Part shown: one piece after another, positions 17,732-26,968 of the stretch
Layout of the letters: each line of letters opens with the position of its first letter
How positions within the stretch are numbered: position 1 is the stretch's first letter
Assembly: GCF_016917755.1 (NCBI RefSeq)
Contig: NZ_CP070326.1
Span: forward strand, 3,038,001-3,102,000
From: Streptomyces noursei
Lineage (GTDB): Bacteria; Actinomycetota; Actinomycetes; Streptomycetales; Streptomycetaceae
DNA length: 64,000 nucleotides
Direction of reading: 5' to 3'
The notes under the pieces: generated by a model
The model's input: only the letters and a program-made list of their open reading frames with translations
What the model was told of the DNA's origin: nothing
The model's database searches: none
Translations under genes and position numbers: made by a program

Positions 17732-18889
17732 TCAGGTGTCGTCCGGGCCGGTCGTGGGGAGGACGGCGACGACCTCCCAGCCGCCTTCCGGCGCGGGGCC
17801 GGCGGTGAGGGTGCCGCCGAGGGCCTCGGCGCGTTCGGTGAGGCCGGCCAGGCCGAAGCCTCCGCCGCGGGCCTGCTCGGACAGGCGCGCGGCGGCGCCG
17901 CCGTCGTTGGCGATGCGCAGTTCGGTGCCGCGGGGGACGGTGTGCACGGTGATCCGGACGGCGGTGGCGTCGGCGGCGTGCTTGCGGACGTTGGTGAGGG
18001 CCTCGCGGACGATGCGGTGGACGGCGGCGGCCACCTCGGGGGGCAGGGTGCGGTCCAGGCCGGGTTCGAGGTCCAGGACGACCGGCGGTCCGGTGCGGGC
18101 GAACGCGTCGGCGAGGGTGCGGACCTCGGCGAGTCCGGCGACCGGGGCGGTGCGGACCTCGCCCTCGCGCAGCACCCGCACCAGGCGGCGCATGGCGCCG
18201 AGCGCCTCGCCGCCGGAGGTTTCGATCCGGGCGAAGGCGGCGCCGGCCCGCGGCCCGTCGAGGGCGGTGAAGCGGGCGGCGCGGGCCTGCACGACGATGC
18301 CGGTGACGTGGTGGGCGACGACGTCGTGCAGTTCCCTGGCCAGTTCCAGGCGTTCGGCGTCCCGTACGGCGGCCAGGTCGCGCAGCCGGCCGGCGTCCTG
18401 CCAGCGCAGGATCAGCGAGTAGGCGGTGACGACGACGGTGAGGACGCCGTAGAGGACGGTGAAGACGCCCATCCGGATGTCGCGCATGGGAGCCAGGACG
18501 CAGGCCAGGCCGAGCAGGGGGCCGAGGACGGCGGCGGTGCGGCCGGGGGCCCCGCGGACCACGGCGGTGAGCAGGACGAGCAGGGCGATGCCCTCGCCCA
18601 GGCCCCAGACCCGCAGGGCGTGCTGGCCGGCGATCAGGACGGCGGAGGCGGCCAGGGACACCGCGACCGCGATCCGGGCCCGGGTGGTGAGCGGGATCCG
18701 GCGGTAGGGGACGGCGCACAGGCAGACCACGACGGCGGCCGCGACGACGACGGCGTGCGGGAGGGTGGGCTGTTGGGTGAGGACCACCGCCTCCACGCCG
18801 ACGAGGAAGAGCAGGACCCCGGCGAGGGCGGTCTTGGCGGCGGCGGCCTTGTGGGGGTGGGTGCGGGCCCACCCGGACATCGGGCTCAT
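17732..18889 (-). CDS. Two-component sensor histidine kinase (HisKA_3 type)
   Basis: 385 residues. The N-terminal half has about five hydrophobic membrane segments (from residue 18 to about 170) with little extracellular loop, so it probably senses within or at the membrane. The dimerisation domain contains the phosphoacceptor in ARELHDVVAHHVTG. The ATPase domain has DGGAAARLSEQARGGGFGLAGL, the G box of NarL-partner kinases. Its ATG overlaps the stop of the upstream response regulator by 4 bp, so the pair is co-translated. The signal is unknown. Confidence 0.92.
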   Translation of the reverse strand: MSPMSGWARTHPHKAAAAKTALAGVLLFLVGVEAVVLTQQPTLPHAVVVAAAVVVCLCAVPYRRIPLTTRARIAVAVSLAASAVLIAGQHALRVWGLGEGIALLVLLTAVVRGAPGRTAAVLGPLLGLACVLAPMRDIRMGVFTVLYGVLTVVVTAYSLILRWQDAGRLRDLAAVRDAERLELARELHDVVAHHVTGIVVQARAARFTALDGPRAGAAFARIETSGGEALGAMRRLVRVLREGEVRTAPVAGLAEVRTLADAFARTGPPVVLDLEPGLDRTLPPEVAAAVHRIVREALTNVRKHAADATAVRITVHTVPRGTELRIANDGGAAARLSEQARGGGFGLAGLTERAEALGGTLTAGPAPEGGWEVVAVLPTTGPDDT

Positions 18890-19557
18890 CCGCCGGTGGC
18901 CAGCCCGGATTCCCAGGCCCAGGCGGCGATCTCGACGCGGTTGCGGGCGGCCAGCTTGGCCTGCACGTTGGCGAGGTGGGTCTTGACGGTGGAGAGCGAG
19001 ACGAAGAGTTCGTCGGCGATCTCGGCGTTGGTGCGGCCGGTGGCCAGGGCGCGGACGACCTGTTCCTCGCGGTCGGTGAGCGGCTCGGCGGGGACTTTGG
19101 CGTCGCGGCCGGCGGTGGGGGCCATGGTGCGCAGCAGCCGCAGGGTGATGGCGGGCGAGACCAGGGCGTCGCCGGCGGCCGCGGCGCGGACGCCCTCGAC
19201 GAGCAGGGCGGGGCTGGCGTCCTTGAGGAGGAAGCCGCAGGCGCCGCCGTGCAGCGCGGCGTGCACGTACTCGTCGAGGTCGAAGGTGGTGACGATGACG
19301 ATCCTGGGGCGGTCGTGGAGCTCGGGGTGGGTGGCGGCGCGCTCGGCGAGCCGGCGGGTGACCTCCAGGCCGTCCGGTTCGGGCATCCGGATGTCGAGCA
19401 GGAGCACGTCGGGCTGGAGCCGTTCGACGGCTTCCAGGGCGGCGGCGCCATCGGTGACGTCGTCGAGGACCTCGATGTCGGGCTGGCTCTCCAGGATCAT
19501 CCGGAAACCCGTCCGGACCATCTCCTGGTCGTCGGCGATGACCACGCTGATCGGCAT
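18886..19557 (-). CDS. NarL/LuxR-family response regulator
   Basis: 223 residues. Receiver domain with VVIADDQEMVRTGF and the phosphoacceptor Asp in PDVLLLDIRMPEPDG (about residue 54), then T and K switch residues in IVTTFDLDEYV and FLLKDASP. The C-terminal LuxR helix-turn-helix is LTDREEQVVRALATGRTNAEIADELFVS followed by TVKTHLANV. First gene of the two-gene regulator-kinase operon, preceded by a terminator of the protease gene. It probably controls an unlinked or neighbouring regulon; no target site was recognised. Confidence 0.94.
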   Translation of the reverse strand: MPISVVIADDQEMVRTGFRMILESQPDIEVLDDVTDGAAALEAVERLQPDVLLLDIRMPEPDGLEVTRRLAERAATHPELHDRPRIVIVTTFDLDEYVHAALHGGACGFLLKDASPALLVEGVRAAAAGDALVSPAITLRLLRTMAPTAGRDAKVPAEPLTDREEQVVRALATGRTNAEIADELFVSLSTVKTHLANVQAKLAARNRVEIAAWAWESGLATGG

Positions 19558-19615
19558 GGCTCCATCGGACCCGGGACGGCCGGGGCCCGCAAGCCGCGGC
19601 GGCGGATGGCGGAGG

Positions 19616-19649
19616 GGCCGGGGCCCGGTGGTGTGCCCGGGCCCCGGCC
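19616..19649 (-). terminator. Terminator after trypsin gene
   Basis: Perfect 13-bp inverted repeat GGCCGGGGCCCGG (19616-19628) with CCGGGCCCCGGCC (19637-19649) and an 8-nt loop, starting 18 bp after the protease stop. It insulates the downstream two-component operon. Confidence 0.8.
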
Positions 19650-19667
19650 GTCGGTGGTGCGGGCGGG

Positions 19668-20684
<1,017 letters not shown>

Positions 20685-20746
20685 CTACCCCATACGCCCC
20701 GTACGCCCCGTACCGTCGGCCCGGACACCGGTCGTACAGTGGCCGG

Positions 20747-21649
20747 ATGACCACCGGCGGCAGCGGGATCGCGCACGGCTTCCCCCATCTCGACACGGTC
20801 CGCGCGGCCCTCACGGCGCTCTTCCGGCGCCTGTCCCACGACACCGTGAGCGCCTTCCCCACCAGCGTCCTCCCGGTGGACGTCGCCTTCGACAACACCG
20901 AGGACGTGCACCTGGGCGCGCAGCGGATCGCCCGCGCCATGGTCCGCCAACTGCACCTGCCGGACGCCCGGATCGTGATCACCTTCCGCGAGATGGAGCA
21001 CGCCGCGACCGTCGAACTGACCGCGGGGCCGGAGTACTTCGTCGAGCTCAACGACCGCTTCCGGCGGCACCGCAAGGACATCGGCGCCGCCCTCGCCCAC
21101 GAGGTGACCCACGTCTGGCTGCACCGGCTGGACCTGTCCTTCCCCGGCACCCGCGACAACGAGATCCTCACCGACACCGCCGCCGCCTACCTCGGCGCCG
21201 GCTGGCTGCTGCTGGACGCCTACCGCGAGCACGGCCCGTTCTCACAGAAGCTGGGCTATCTGACGCCCGAGGAGTTCGGCTACGTGCTGGCCAAGCGCGC
21301 CGACTTCTTCGACGAGGACCCCGCTCCGTGGTTCACCAGCCCGCAGGCGTACGACGCCTACACCGCCGGGCGGGCGCGGGCCCGGCAGGACGCCCGGCGG
21401 CCACCGCTCGCCGGCGCCGGCTGGACCGCCCGGCTCCGCTACGCCAAGGACCGCCGCGCGGCCCAGGACCCGCACCGCACCGCCGGCCCCGGCGCCGGCT
21501 ACGCCTTCGAGCCCGCCGCCGGCCCCGGGGCGCCGCTGCGGGTGTCCTTCCCCTGCCCGACCTGCTGGCAGCGGATCCGCGTCCCGGTCCGCGGCCACCT
21601 CCAGGCGCGCTGCGGCCTGTGCAAGACCCTGCTGGACTGCGACACCTGA
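20747..21649 (+). CDS. Putative zinc metalloprotease with C-terminal zinc ribbon
   Basis: 300 residues, function unknown. An HEVTH motif with a downstream NEILTDTAAAYLG (about 20 residues later) looks like a gluzincin-type HExxH plus acidic third ligand. The C terminus carries a CPTC...CGLC four-cysteine zinc ribbon, an unusual pairing. No signal peptide or membrane segment, so it is cytoplasmic. It is divergent from the trypsin gene with a 269-bp gap. Substrate unknown; it could be a regulatory protease or a non-proteolytic metal-binding protein. Confidence 0.75.
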   Translation: MTTGGSGIAHGFPHLDTVRAALTALFRRLSHDTVSAFPTSVLPVDVAFDNTEDVHLGAQRIARAMVRQLHLPDARIVITFREMEHAATVELTAGPEYFVELNDRFRRHRKDIGAALAHEVTHVWLHRLDLSFPGTRDNEILTDTAAAYLGAGWLLLDAYREHGPFSQKLGYLTPEEFGYVLAKRADFFDEDPAPWFTSPQAYDAYTAGRARARQDARRPPLAGAGWTARLRYAKDRRAAQDPHRTAGPGAGYAFEPAAGPGAPLRVSFPCPTCWQRIRVPVRGHLQARCGLCKTLLDCDT

Positions 21650-21695
21650 TGAAGCGTCATGTCAGTATCTCGGGCCCGCCGGACGACCCGCGGGA

Positions 21696-22391
21696 TCAGA
21701 TCCAGCCCTCCAGCCCGGCCAGGAACCCCGGCAGGTCGTCCCGGTGGATGGTGTGTCCGGCGCCGTCCACCGTGCGCACCTCGAAACCGCGGCCGGCGAG
21801 CTCCTTGCCCGCCTCCTCGGTGAAGAGGAACCCCTTCCCCGCGATCTGCACCAGCGACGGCACCACCGGCCGCTCCGGCGTCAGGTCCCGCAGATGGCCG
21901 CCGGACAGCGCCAGCGCCGTCCCGGTGTCCCAGTCCGCGAGGGTGGCCAGCTCGATGTCGACGTCGACGTCGTCCCAGCGCGGGTTGAAGTACCGCACCA
22001 CGGTGGGATCGGCGTTCTTGAACGTCACGAACACCGCCGGGTCCACGGTCTGTCGCACGCCCGTCAGCGACCACGCCGGATCGCTGTAGACCACCCGCCG
22101 CGGCCGCAGTCGCTCGACCGCCAGGGACAGCGCCAGACCGCCCAACGAGTGCCCCAGGGCGACCTCGACGCCGACCGGCAGGGTGTCCACGAGGTCGTCG
22201 GCGAAGAGCTCGGGGCCGTAGTCGCCGCGCGGGCTGCGGCCGTGGCCGCGCAGATCGACGGCGATGACGCGGTAGCCCCGCTCGGCGAGGGCCGGGCCGA
22301 CCCGGTGCCAGGTGCGGTGGTCGGACATGATCCCGTGGATCAGCACCGCGATCCGCTCACCGGTGCCCCACTCGTGGGTGTGCAACTGCAT
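21696..22391 (-). CDS. Alpha/beta-fold hydrolase
   Basis: 231 residues. Typical alpha/beta hydrolase: oxyanion HGIMSDHRTW, VDLRGHGRS, nucleophile elbow GHSLGG, an acidic residue in the cap-distal region, and the catalytic His in GAGHTIHRDD. Cytoplasmic esterase or lipase-like enzyme of unknown substrate. Divergent from the LacI regulator gene, with a palindromic operator between them, so regulation of this hydrolase by that regulator is plausible. Confidence 0.88.
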   Translation of the reverse strand: MQLHTHEWGTGERIAVLIHGIMSDHRTWHRVGPALAERGYRVIAVDLRGHGRSPRGDYGPELFADDLVDTLPVGVEVALGHSLGGLALSLAVERLRPRRVVYSDPAWSLTGVRQTVDPAVFVTFKNADPTVVRYFNPRWDDVDVDIELATLADWDTGTALALSGGHLRDLTPERPVVPSLVQIAGKGFLFTEEAGKELAGRGFEVRTVDGAGHTIHRDDLPGFLAGLEGWI

Positions 22392-22488
22392 CCGTGCCCC
22401 TCTTCCGCCGTTCCGCTCGTCTCCCACCCGCGCCGGCACGCCGCACGTCGGGCTCCAGCGGCTCTCCGACACGGCCGCGCGACCGAAG

Positions 22489-22500
22489 TTACACGTGTAA
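22489..22500. promoter_or_regulatory. Palindromic operator TTACACGTGTAA
   Basis: A perfect 12-bp palindrome in the 229-bp gap between the hydrolase and the LacI-family regulator, with a central CG typical of LacI-family operators. It is AT-rich against a very GC-rich background, which makes chance occurrence less likely. It lies about 100 bp upstream of the hydrolase start and 120 bp upstream of the regulator. Confidence 0.6.
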
Positions 22501-22507
22501 GTCGTCG

Positions 22508-22598
22508 AGAGGGCAGCCCGGCGGCGCGCAGCGCCGTCATCTGGGGGTGGAGGTCGGGCGGCGGGAGGGCAGACCGGCGCGCAGCGCCGGCCGGCATC
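22508..22598. repeat. Two degenerate direct repeats with internal dyad
   Basis: Two copies of GAGGGCAG plus a GGCGCGCAGCGCC hairpin core: the first at about 22508-22536, the second at about 22564-22590. Each core is itself a dyad (GGCGC-GCA-GCGCC). They lie between the palindromic operator and the LacI start. Role unknown. Confidence 0.45.
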
Positions 22599-22620
22599 CG
22601 CTGTGCGAGGATGCCCCGGC

Positions 22621-23664
22621 ATGACCGACCCAGCCGGCCCCGAGGCCACCCCAACACCCGTGACCAGCGCGGCCGTTGCCCGCCGCGCCGGGGTGTCGCG
22701 CGCGACCGTCTCGTACGTGCTCAACGGCCAGGCCGCCGGGCGCGTCGGGGCCCGTACCCAGGCCCGGGTGCGGGCCGCCGCCGAGGAGCTGGGGTACGTG
22801 CCGCACGCGGCGGCGCGCAGCCTGCGGGCCGGCCGGGGCCGGATCGTGCTGCTGGCCGCACCGGCCGACGCGGTGCCCGCGTTCGGCCCGCTGTTCGCCG
22901 ACTTCCTCGCCGGGTTCCAGACCGCGCTGCACCACCTGGGCTACACCGGTGTGCTGCACGGCGCGCCCGCGGCCTCCCCGCTGGCCGCCGCCCGCGACTG
23001 GGCCGAGCTGCGGCCCGCCGCCGTACTGGCGCTGCACGGACCGCCGTTGGACGCCGCCGCCGTCGAGCTGCTGAAGCGGTCCGGGACCGCGGCGGTGCTC
23101 ACCACCGGCCCGCAGGCACCGCCCGGCGCCCACGCCCTGCTGCTGGACCAGCGCGAGGCCGGTCTGCGGGCCGGTGCGCACCTCCTGGCCGCGGGCCGCC
23201 GCCGGATCGGGGTGGTGCTCCCGGCCGATCCCCGCCTGGCCGCCTTCGCCGAGCCGCGGCTCGCCGGCGTACGGGACGCGGCCGCCGCGCACCCCGGCGC
23301 CGAGGTCCGTCCCCTGGTCCTGGCGCGCACCGAGGAGTCCGCGACCCGGCTCGCCGCACGGTGGCCGGCGCTCGGCCTGGACGCGGTGTTCGCCTACAAC
23401 GACGAGTACGCGATGCTGCTGCTGCGCGCCCTGCAGGACGCCGGCCGCGCCGTCGGCGCCGCCCCGGGGCGGATCGCGGTGGTCGGCGCGGACGACCTGC
23501 TGCTGGCCCGGCTGCTGCGCCCCCGGCTGACCACCGTCCGGGCCGAGACCGCCGCCCCGGACCGGATCGCCCACCTGGTCGACGCCCTCATCCGGGACCC
23601 GTCCGCCCCACCGGCCGCCCATCGCCTGGGAACCTTCCACCTCGTGCCCCGCGAGTCTGCGTGA
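22621..23664 (+). CDS. LacI-family transcriptional regulator
   Basis: 347 residues. The N-terminal LacI helix-turn-helix reads VTSAAVARRAGVSRATVSYVLNG with the hinge-helix ARSLRAGR. The remaining periplasmic-binding-type domain includes GRRRIGVVLP and DAVFAYNDEYAMLLLRAL, as in sugar-responsive members. It is divergent from an alpha/beta hydrolase and converges on the MBL hydrolase 8 bp away. The ligand is unknown. Autoregulation through the upstream palindrome is likely. Confidence 0.93.
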   Translation: MTDPAGPEATPTPVTSAAVARRAGVSRATVSYVLNGQAAGRVGARTQARVRAAAEELGYVPHAAARSLRAGRGRIVLLAAPADAVPAFGPLFADFLAGFQTALHHLGYTGVLHGAPAASPLAAARDWAELRPAAVLALHGPPLDAAAVELLKRSGTAAVLTTGPQAPPGAHALLLDQREAGLRAGAHLLAAGRRRIGVVLPADPRLAAFAEPRLAGVRDAAAAHPGAEVRPLVLARTEESATRLAARWPALGLDAVFAYNDEYAMLLLRALQDAGRAVGAAPGRIAVVGADDLLLARLLRPRLTTVRAETAAPDRIAHLVDALIRDPSAPPAAHRLGTFHLVPRESA

Positions 23665-23671
23665 CGTGCCG

Positions 23672-24361
23672 TCACATGCCGTGATTCGGATGGTGGTTGG
23701 GGCTTCTGGACGGCGAACGCGTGGTGCTCGCCCCGCCGGCCTCACGCCAGTCCCGCTCCGGGGTGACCGCGGCCAGTACGGCGCGGGCGCCGGTGGGGTC
23801 GGCGGCGATGGCGTCGCCGGGTAACAGCAGCCGGCTCTCCGGGAGGTGCAGGGCGATGGCACCCGGGGTGTGGCCGGGGACGTGGAGCACCCGGACCGGC
23901 TCGGGCCGGTCGTCGAGGGTGTCGCCGTCATGGAGGGGACGGTCGACCTCGGTGTGGCGCAGCGGTGGGACCCCGCCGGCGGCGATGCCGGCCAGGGTGC
24001 GCTCGTGCAGGGCCCGTTCGCCCGGGGGGGGGGGGAGGTCGGCCGGCGGTTCGGGGAGGGTGCCGCTGATGTAGGGGGCGTCCAGCGCGCCGGCCAGCAC
24101 CCGGGCGCCGGTGGCGGCGACCAGGTCGGCGGCTGATCCCATGTGGTCCATGTGGCAGTGGGTGAGCACGATCTGCCGCAGCGCCTCGGGACGGCCGCCG
24201 AGCGCGGCGAGGGCGTCGAGGATCGCGGGGGCCGAGCCGGGGAGTCCGGTGTCCACCGCGGCGAAGCCGCCGTCGGGCAGCGCGACGAGGTACACATGGC
24301 CGCCGGGGAAGCGGAGTTGCCAGACGTGCGGGGTGATCCGGTCGAGGGCGTCCGTGATCAC
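23672..24361 (-). CDS. MBL-fold metallo-hydrolase
   Basis: 229 residues from a GTG at 24361. Metallo-beta-lactamase fold with the HxHxDH metal motif LTHCHMDHMG, a later His in LHVPGHTPG, and an Asp in LLPGDAIAAD. Family members are glyoxalase II-like, lactonase-like or related hydrolases; the substrate cannot be told. The coding strand contains a run of 12 C (24024-24035) encoding part of a proline stretch, so the frame depends on the exact run length. The C-terminal 30 residues are low-complexity and lie beyond the domain. Confidence 0.85.
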   Translation of the reverse strand: MITDALDRITPHVWQLRFPGGHVYLVALPDGGFAAVDTGLPGSAPAILDALAALGGRPEALRQIVLTHCHMDHMGSAADLVAATGARVLAGALDAPYISGTLPEPPADLPPPPGERALHERTLAGIAAGGVPPLRHTEVDRPLHDGDTLDDRPEPVRVLHVPGHTPGAIALHLPESRLLLPGDAIAADPTGARAVLAAVTPERDWREAGGASTTRSPSRSPNHHPNHGM

Positions 24362-24494
24362 AACGCCAATCGCCGGAGGTCCGCGGCCCGGAGCTTTGCG
24401 CCGTGGCCGGATCGAGCGCGCTGTGTGACGGGGGGGCAGGAACCCATCGTGCCCCTGACACGTCCCATCCGCGACCGACCCGAGGAGGCACGTC

Positions 24495-24992
24495 ATGCCG
24501 CACACCGTCCACCGCACCCGCCCGCGCACCCGTGCGACCGCCCTGGCCGTCTCCCTCGCCGCGGCCGGCGCCGTCGCGCTCTCCGGCTGCGGCCGGGCCA
24601 CCCAGGCGGTGCACACCTCTCCGCCGCAGCACGCCCCGGACGCCTTCGACCAACGGGCCGCGCAGATCGTCCGGGACTGGCCGAAGGTCTCCCCCGTCCC
24701 CGGCCGCCAGGAGGCGCTGCTGCCGCTGGCCGGCGCCGAGCGCCCCAAGAGCCCGGACGCCAGGGAGTTCACGGTGACCGTCGGCCACAGCGCCTGCGAC
24801 GCGGGCTACGGCGCCCGGGTGCGGGAGTCCAAGGAGCTGGTCGTGGTCTCGGGGTGGGGCAGGAAGAAGAACCCCAAGGGGATGTGCACCGAGCAGTTGG
24901 CCACGGACCGGGCGAAGATCCGGCTGGACGGCCCGTTGGCGGGCCGCACGGTGGTGGACGCGGCCACCGGCAAGCGCCTGCTGACGGGCTGA
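24495..24992 (+). CDS. Putative lipoprotein of unknown function
   Basis: 165 residues. An Arg-rich start (RTRPRTRATA), a hydrophobic segment and a lipobox LSGC place a lipid-modified Cys near residue 32, so it is predicted to be anchored on the outer face of the membrane by Lgt, which is also encoded in this window. The remainder has two Cys (SACDAGYG, GMCTEQL) that may form a disulfide. No domain recognised. The ATG start has GAGGAGG about 7 nt upstream. Confidence 0.75.
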   Translation: MPHTVHRTRPRTRATALAVSLAAAGAVALSGCGRATQAVHTSPPQHAPDAFDQRAAQIVRDWPKVSPVPGRQEALLPLAGAERPKSPDAREFTVTVGHSACDAGYGARVRESKELVVVSGWGRKKNPKGMCTEQLATDRAKIRLDGPLAGRTVVDAATGKRLLTG

Positions 24993-25058
24993 CCACGGCG
25001 GCCGGACACCACTTCCCGCTCCGGCCCGATCGGGGGGAACAACCCTTAGGCTCGCGCC

Positions 25059-25535
25059 ATGAGCCCTTCCATCGCCACCACCACCCGTGTCGAACTGTCC
25101 GAGCTGCTGGAGTTCGTCCGCCCGCGGCACCGCGCGATCCTGCTCACCCGCCGTTCCGACGGCACCCCGCAGGGTTCGCCGCTGACCTGCGGGGTGGACG
25201 ACTCCGGTCGGCTGGTGATGTCGACGTACCCGGAGCGGGCGAAGGTCCGCAACGTCCGCCGGATCCCGTCGGTCAGCGTGCTCGTGCTGTCCGACGAATG
25301 GACCGGGCCGTGGGTGCAGGTCGACGGCGAGGCCGAGGTGATCGACGCCCCGGACTCCATCGAGCCGCTGGTCGAGTACTACCGGAACATCGCCGGCGAG
25401 CACCCGGACTGGGACGAGTACCGTGCCGCGATGCGCAAGCAGGGCAAGTCCCTGATCCGGGTGACGCCGCGGCGCTGGGGCCCGATCGCGACCGGCGGCT
25501 TCCCGGCCCGTCTGGTGGCCGGCGACGGCGCCTGA
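25059..25535 (+). CDS. PPOX-class F420-dependent oxidoreductase
   Basis: 158 residues with the split-barrel pyridoxamine 5'-phosphate-oxidase fold: RHRAILLTRRSDGTPQGSPL, MSTYPERAKVRNVRR and WVQVDGEAEVID. This actinobacterial branch (TIGR03618-like) normally binds coenzyme F420 rather than FMN. Function is probably a reduction of small molecules, and the substrate is unknown. Short gap to the convergent SDR gene. The ATG start is at the first residues of the fold. Confidence 0.85.
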   Translation: MSPSIATTTRVELSELLEFVRPRHRAILLTRRSDGTPQGSPLTCGVDDSGRLVMSTYPERAKVRNVRRIPSVSVLVLSDEWTGPWVQVDGEAEVIDAPDSIEPLVEYYRNIAGEHPDWDEYRAAMRKQGKSLIRVTPRRWGPIATGGFPARLVAGDGA

Positions 25536-25562
25536 CGGGCCGGTCGTCGCGCCGACCCGGTG

Positions 25563-26285
25563 TCAACGGGTGGGGTAGGCGCCCCCGTTGACGTTCAGCA
25601 CCTGACCGGTGATGTGCCGGGCCGCCGGCGACGCCAGGAAGGCGACCGCGCCGGTGATGTCGTCCAGGGTGCCGGGCCGACCGGTGGCGGTGGCCGCGAT
25701 CAGGTGCTCCCGGCGCGCGTCGGCGAGCTGGTCGCGGAAGAACTCGGTGCCCGCGATGTAGCCGGGCGAGACCACGTTGGCGGTGATCCCGCGCGGGCCG
25801 AGGGTCCGGGCCAGGTCGATGTTCCAGGAGGCGAGTCCGGCCTTGGCCGCGCCGTAGGAGCCGGAGCCCTGGTCGGCGGCGATGGACCCGATGTGGATCA
25901 CCGCGCCGCCGGCCGCCAGCCGGTCGTCGACGGCCCGGGTGGTCAGCGCGGCGCTGAGCAGGTTGGCGTCGAGGTTGGCGCGGAAGTCCCGGGCGTAGGA
26001 GGCCAGGTCGGTGGCGCCGTCGGCGTCGAAGTCGGTCTGGCCGCCGGCGTTGTTGACCAGGACGTCGAGGCGCTCGGGCAGTTCGGCGACGAGCCGGTGG
26101 AGCGCCGCGGGGTCGGTGTGGTCGCAGACCGCGGCGGTCGCCCCGGCGAGGGCGTCCGCGGCCTCCTTGAGCGGGCCGGGCCGCCGGCCGGTGATGACGA
26201 CGCGGTCGCCGTGGGCCGCGAAGTGCTCGGCGAGGGCGCGTCCGATGCCGGTGCCGCCGCCGGTGATCAGGATGGTGCGTGCCAT
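25563..26285 (-). CDS. SDR-family oxidoreductase
   Basis: 240 residues. Classical short-chain dehydrogenase: cofactor motif TGGGTGIG at residues 8-15, NNAG, catalytic Ser before Tyr-x3-Lys in SGSYGAAKAG, and the C-terminal GQVLNVNGG of the FabG-like branch. The Arg in TGRRPG after the second strand suggests NADP(H). Substrate unknown. It is divergent from the MarR regulator with operators in the 100-bp gap, which suggests it is the regulated enzyme of the pair. Confidence 0.92.
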   Translation of the reverse strand: MARTILITGGGTGIGRALAEHFAAHGDRVVITGRRPGPLKEAADALAGATAAVCDHTDPAALHRLVAELPERLDVLVNNAGGQTDFDADGATDLASYARDFRANLDANLLSAALTTRAVDDRLAAGGAVIHIGSIAADQGSGSYGAAKAGLASWNIDLARTLGPRGITANVVSPGYIAGTEFFRDQLADARREHLIAATATGRPGTLDDITGAVAFLASPAARHITGQVLNVNGGAYPTR

Positions 26286-26310
26286 ATGCTGGGCTCCGTC
26301 CGTAATTTTT

Positions 26311-26361
26311 AGGTCTAAATACATAGCCCGCAACTCTATGTTCAGAGCTAAATTTAGACCT
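26311..26361. promoter_or_regulatory. Inverted-repeat operator AGGTCTAAAT / ATTTAGACCT
   Basis: Perfect 10-bp inverted repeat with arms at 26311-26320 and 26352-26361, in the gap between the SDR gene and the MarR gene. The region is strikingly AT-rich for this genome. The right arm overlaps a second palindrome, giving a compact operator array, probably bound by the adjacent MarR protein. Confidence 0.7.
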
Positions 26362-26368
26362 GAACATA
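26337..26368. promoter_or_regulatory. Nested palindrome TATGTTCAG...CTGAACATA around CTAAATTTAG
   Basis: Outer arms TATGTTCAG (26337-26345) and CTGAACATA (26360-26368) are perfect complements. A perfect 10-bp palindrome CTAAATTTAG (26348-26357) lies between them. It sits 19 bp before the GTG of the MarR gene, where binding would block its transcription. Confidence 0.7.
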
Positions 26369-26386
26369 ACACTCCCGGGAGGTCCG

Positions 26387-26968
26387 GTGGCAAGCGAACC
26401 CCAGGCGCAGGACGGCGACGGCCGCCCGGCGCCCCCCGACTCCGCCTATCCCGTGGAGGAGATCGCCGCCGCCTGGCAGCGCGAGCGCCCCGGCACGCCG
26501 GTCTCCTCCATCGGGATCGTCACGCCCATCTGGCGGCTGGCGAAGCTGCTGGGCGACGACCGGCGCCGGGTGCTCAACCGCGCCGGGGTGGACATCGCCA
26601 CCCTCGACCTGCTGAGCGTGCTGCGCCGCAGCGGCCCCCCGTACACCCTGAGCACCCGGGAGTTGAGCCGGCGCTCCATGGTCACCGCCGGGGCGATCTC
26701 CCAGCGGGTGGCCCGCGCCGAACGCGAGGGCCTGGTCACCCGCCGGCCCGGGGAGGGCCGCCCGCGCAGCGTGCTGGTCGAACTGACCCCGACCGGCCAC
26801 GACGTCGTCGAGTCCACCGTCGACCAAGTACTGGGCCGCGAGGCCGAGTTGCTCCAGGCGCTCTCCCCCGAACAGCAGGAGCAGTTGACCGGGCTGCTGC
26901 GGATCCTCCTCCTGGACGTCCAGCACCGCCTGGGCGACGACCGGATCACCCAGGTCGGCGAGGACTGA
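26387..26968 (+). CDS. MarR-family transcriptional regulator
   Basis: 193 residues from GTG, with GGGAGG 4 nt upstream. The winged-helix core reads TLDLLSVLRRSGPPYTLSTRELSRRS, the recognition helix TAGAISQRVARAEREGLV and the wing TRRPGEGRPRSVLVELT. The N-terminal 35 residues are a variable extension. It is divergent from the SDR gene and likely autoregulates and represses the SDR through the palindromes between them. Its 3' end overlaps the convergent ArsR-type gene by 23 bp. Confidence 0.92.
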   Translation: MASEPQAQDGDGRPAPPDSAYPVEEIAAAWQRERPGTPVSSIGIVTPIWRLAKLLGDDRRRVLNRAGVDIATLDLLSVLRRSGPPYTLSTRELSRRSMVTAGAISQRVARAEREGLVTRRPGEGRPRSVLVELTPTGHDVVESTVDQVLGREAELLQALSPEQQEQLTGLLRILLLDVQHRLGDDRITQVGED

